In this document: piece after piece, positions 5,932 through 6,785 of the stretch
How positions within the stretch are numbered: position 1 is the stretch's first letter
How the letters are laid out: each line of letters opens with the position of its first letter
From: Actinomycetes bacterium
Lineage (GTDB): Bacteria > Actinomycetota > Humimicrobiia > Humimicrobiales > Humimicrobiaceae
Direction of reading: 5' to 3'
Assembly (NCBI GenBank): GCA_030609215.1
Contig: JAUWCR010000071.1
Location: 1-6,785 of the forward strand
DNA length: 6,785 nucleotides
Made by a program: the position numbers and the translations under genes
The notes under the pieces: generated by a model
What the model saw: only the letters and a program-made list of their open reading frames with translations
Databases searched by the model: none
Told to the model about the DNA's origin: nothing

Positions 5932-6785
5932 CTACTCGTCTTTAGGAGTAAAAAAATTAACTAAATGCGTAAAAAGACCTCTTTTTTCTCTGTAAATAAC
6001 AGGCTGGCCGCAAAAAGTATGATAATGAATATTTCTTAAATATATTACCAGCTCTATAATTGCTACAATCAATGATACAAAAACTGAAAGGAAAAATCCC
6101 ATACCGTAAACGCTTTCTGAATACTGTATTGTTAGCCATGTAAATACTCCATTTGTTAGAAGAAAAGTAGAAGATACAAACAGAGCACCCTTTCTGTCTT
6201 CAAAATATAAAAGAATCATAATAATAATTAGTAAAATTATATTTAAAAAAGCTCCAAGTACAAGCAGATTAAAAATATCTAAAGACAGCTGGGATAGACC
6301 CAATTTTGGAAGAACATAATATCCAACAGCAATAAAAACTAAAGAGACGAACAGTTGGATTTCAATAATATTTCTTATCTCTGCCCACAGTACCCTTGTC
6401 ATATCTTTCCTGGCATTTTCAATATCGCTAAAATTACCCCTGCTGGTAATAAGAGAATAGTATGTTTGATATTTCTCATAAAAAGATGTTTCAACTGAAA
6501 CAACAAATACTACCATTGAAGACATAATAGATAAAAAAGCATAGAAAGTTGGAACATCATACGTTGGTGCATAAATATATGTTGATTCAACAACCACTCC
6601 TAACTTGCTATTCCAGAAAAGAAAATTATGACTGTACAAGGCCAATGTATAAAATAGAGAAGTATAAAAAATTGATGAATATTTATCAAAATAGGTTAAG
6701 AAGTTAAAATACTTCTTTACTGATTTTTTAAAATACCTCTTAAGGTGAGTCATTAGTAAAGTTATTATTACAAAAAACCCTATAT
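5932..6785 (-). CDS. pelG: PelG-like exopolysaccharide export membrane protein, C-terminal part
   Basis: The frame is open to the window edge: upstream of the Met at 6753 it continues as IGFFVIITLL, so that Met is internal and the true start lies beyond 6785. About 283 residues are visible of a protein that is usually 450-500. Counting from that internal Met, hydrophobic spans fall at about 28-46, 69-87, 129-149, 157-184, 190-210 and 217-239. A charged loop at 109-122 and a LLYFEDRKGAL segment (181-191) follow the PelG pattern, as does the ending with YHTFCGQPV (244-252). PelG is a MATE-like inner-membrane protein thought to move Pel polysaccharide across the membrane with the synthase PelF. 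Its stop lies 8 bases before the GH114 start codon, indicating one operon. Other flippase families are possible, but the C-terminal motif and the GH114 neighbour favour PelG. Confidence 0.75.
   Translation of the reverse strand, partial: IGFFVIITLLMTHLKRYFKKSVKKYFNFLTYFDKYSSIFYTSLFYTLALYSHNFLFWNSKLGVVVESTYIYAPTYDVPTFYAFLSIMSSMVVFVVSVETSFYEKYQTYYSLITSRGNFSDIENARKDMTRVLWAEIRNIIEIQLFVSLVFIAVGYYVLPKLGLSQLSLDIFNLLVLGAFLNIILLIIIMILLYFEDRKGALFVSSTFLLTNGVFTWLTIQYSESVYGMGFFLSVFVSLIVAIIELVIYLRNIHYHTFCGQPVIYREKRGLFTHLVNFFTPKDE

Noticed and set aside
5957..6139. 60-codon minus-strand frame within pelG in another phase
   Set aside because: It overlaps the PelG C-terminal segment with the conserved motif and has no start signals of its own.
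6724..6753. ATG at 6753 as the true start of the membrane protein
   Set aside because: The frame stays open and hydrophobic to the window edge (IGFFVIITLL before the Met), there is no ribosome site, and the PelG family is far longer.
1..6785. CRISPR array, tRNA/rRNA genes, insertion sequences or attachment sites
   Set aside because: I saw no regularly spaced repeats, no cloverleaf arms, and no transposase or integrase frames on either strand.

Overview
The window is AT-rich, tightly packed bacterial DNA with mostly strong purine-rich ribosome sites. It looks like a low-GC Gram-positive of the Clostridium type. The metV-metF pair fits an anaerobe with the Wood-Ljungdahl or a related C1-folate pathway, but the sequence alone does not identify the species.

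Left part (1-1124), all on the minus strand: a SAM-dependent methyltransferase of unknown substrate, then a small DsrE-family protein with a Cys-x2-Cys pair. At the very edge are the ribosome site and first codons of a gene that begins like a signal peptide or membrane segment. The 183-base divergent region 1125-1307 holds the probable metV promoter, with two short inverted repeats around its -10 region.

Middle (1317-2976), plus strand: metV and metF, 13 bases apart and surely co-transcribed. They encode the two subunits of the flavin/iron-sulfur methylene-tetrahydrofolate reductase of acetogens and related clostridia. No rnfC2, hdr, folD, fchA, fhs or acs genes lie beside them in the window. 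Between the convergent ends of metF and the next block (2977-3168) lie a long AT-rich hairpin, probably a two-way terminator, and before it a stretch that can fold into a compact structured RNA.

Right part (3169-6785), all on the minus strand and read right to left: the C-terminal part of a PelG-like polysaccharide export membrane protein (cut by the window edge), a membrane-anchored GH114/TM1410-family glycosidase, and a large GT4 glycosyltransferase. The association of PelG with a GH114 enzyme and a GT4 enzyme indicates an exopolysaccharide system related to Pel, the galactosamine-rich biofilm polymer. Inferred roles are polymer synthesis (GT4, possibly with a PelF beyond the edge), membrane passage (PelG) and trimming outside the cell (GH114). 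The GT4 lacks the usual PelF N-terminal motif and carries two long insertions, so this may be a variant Pel-type locus.
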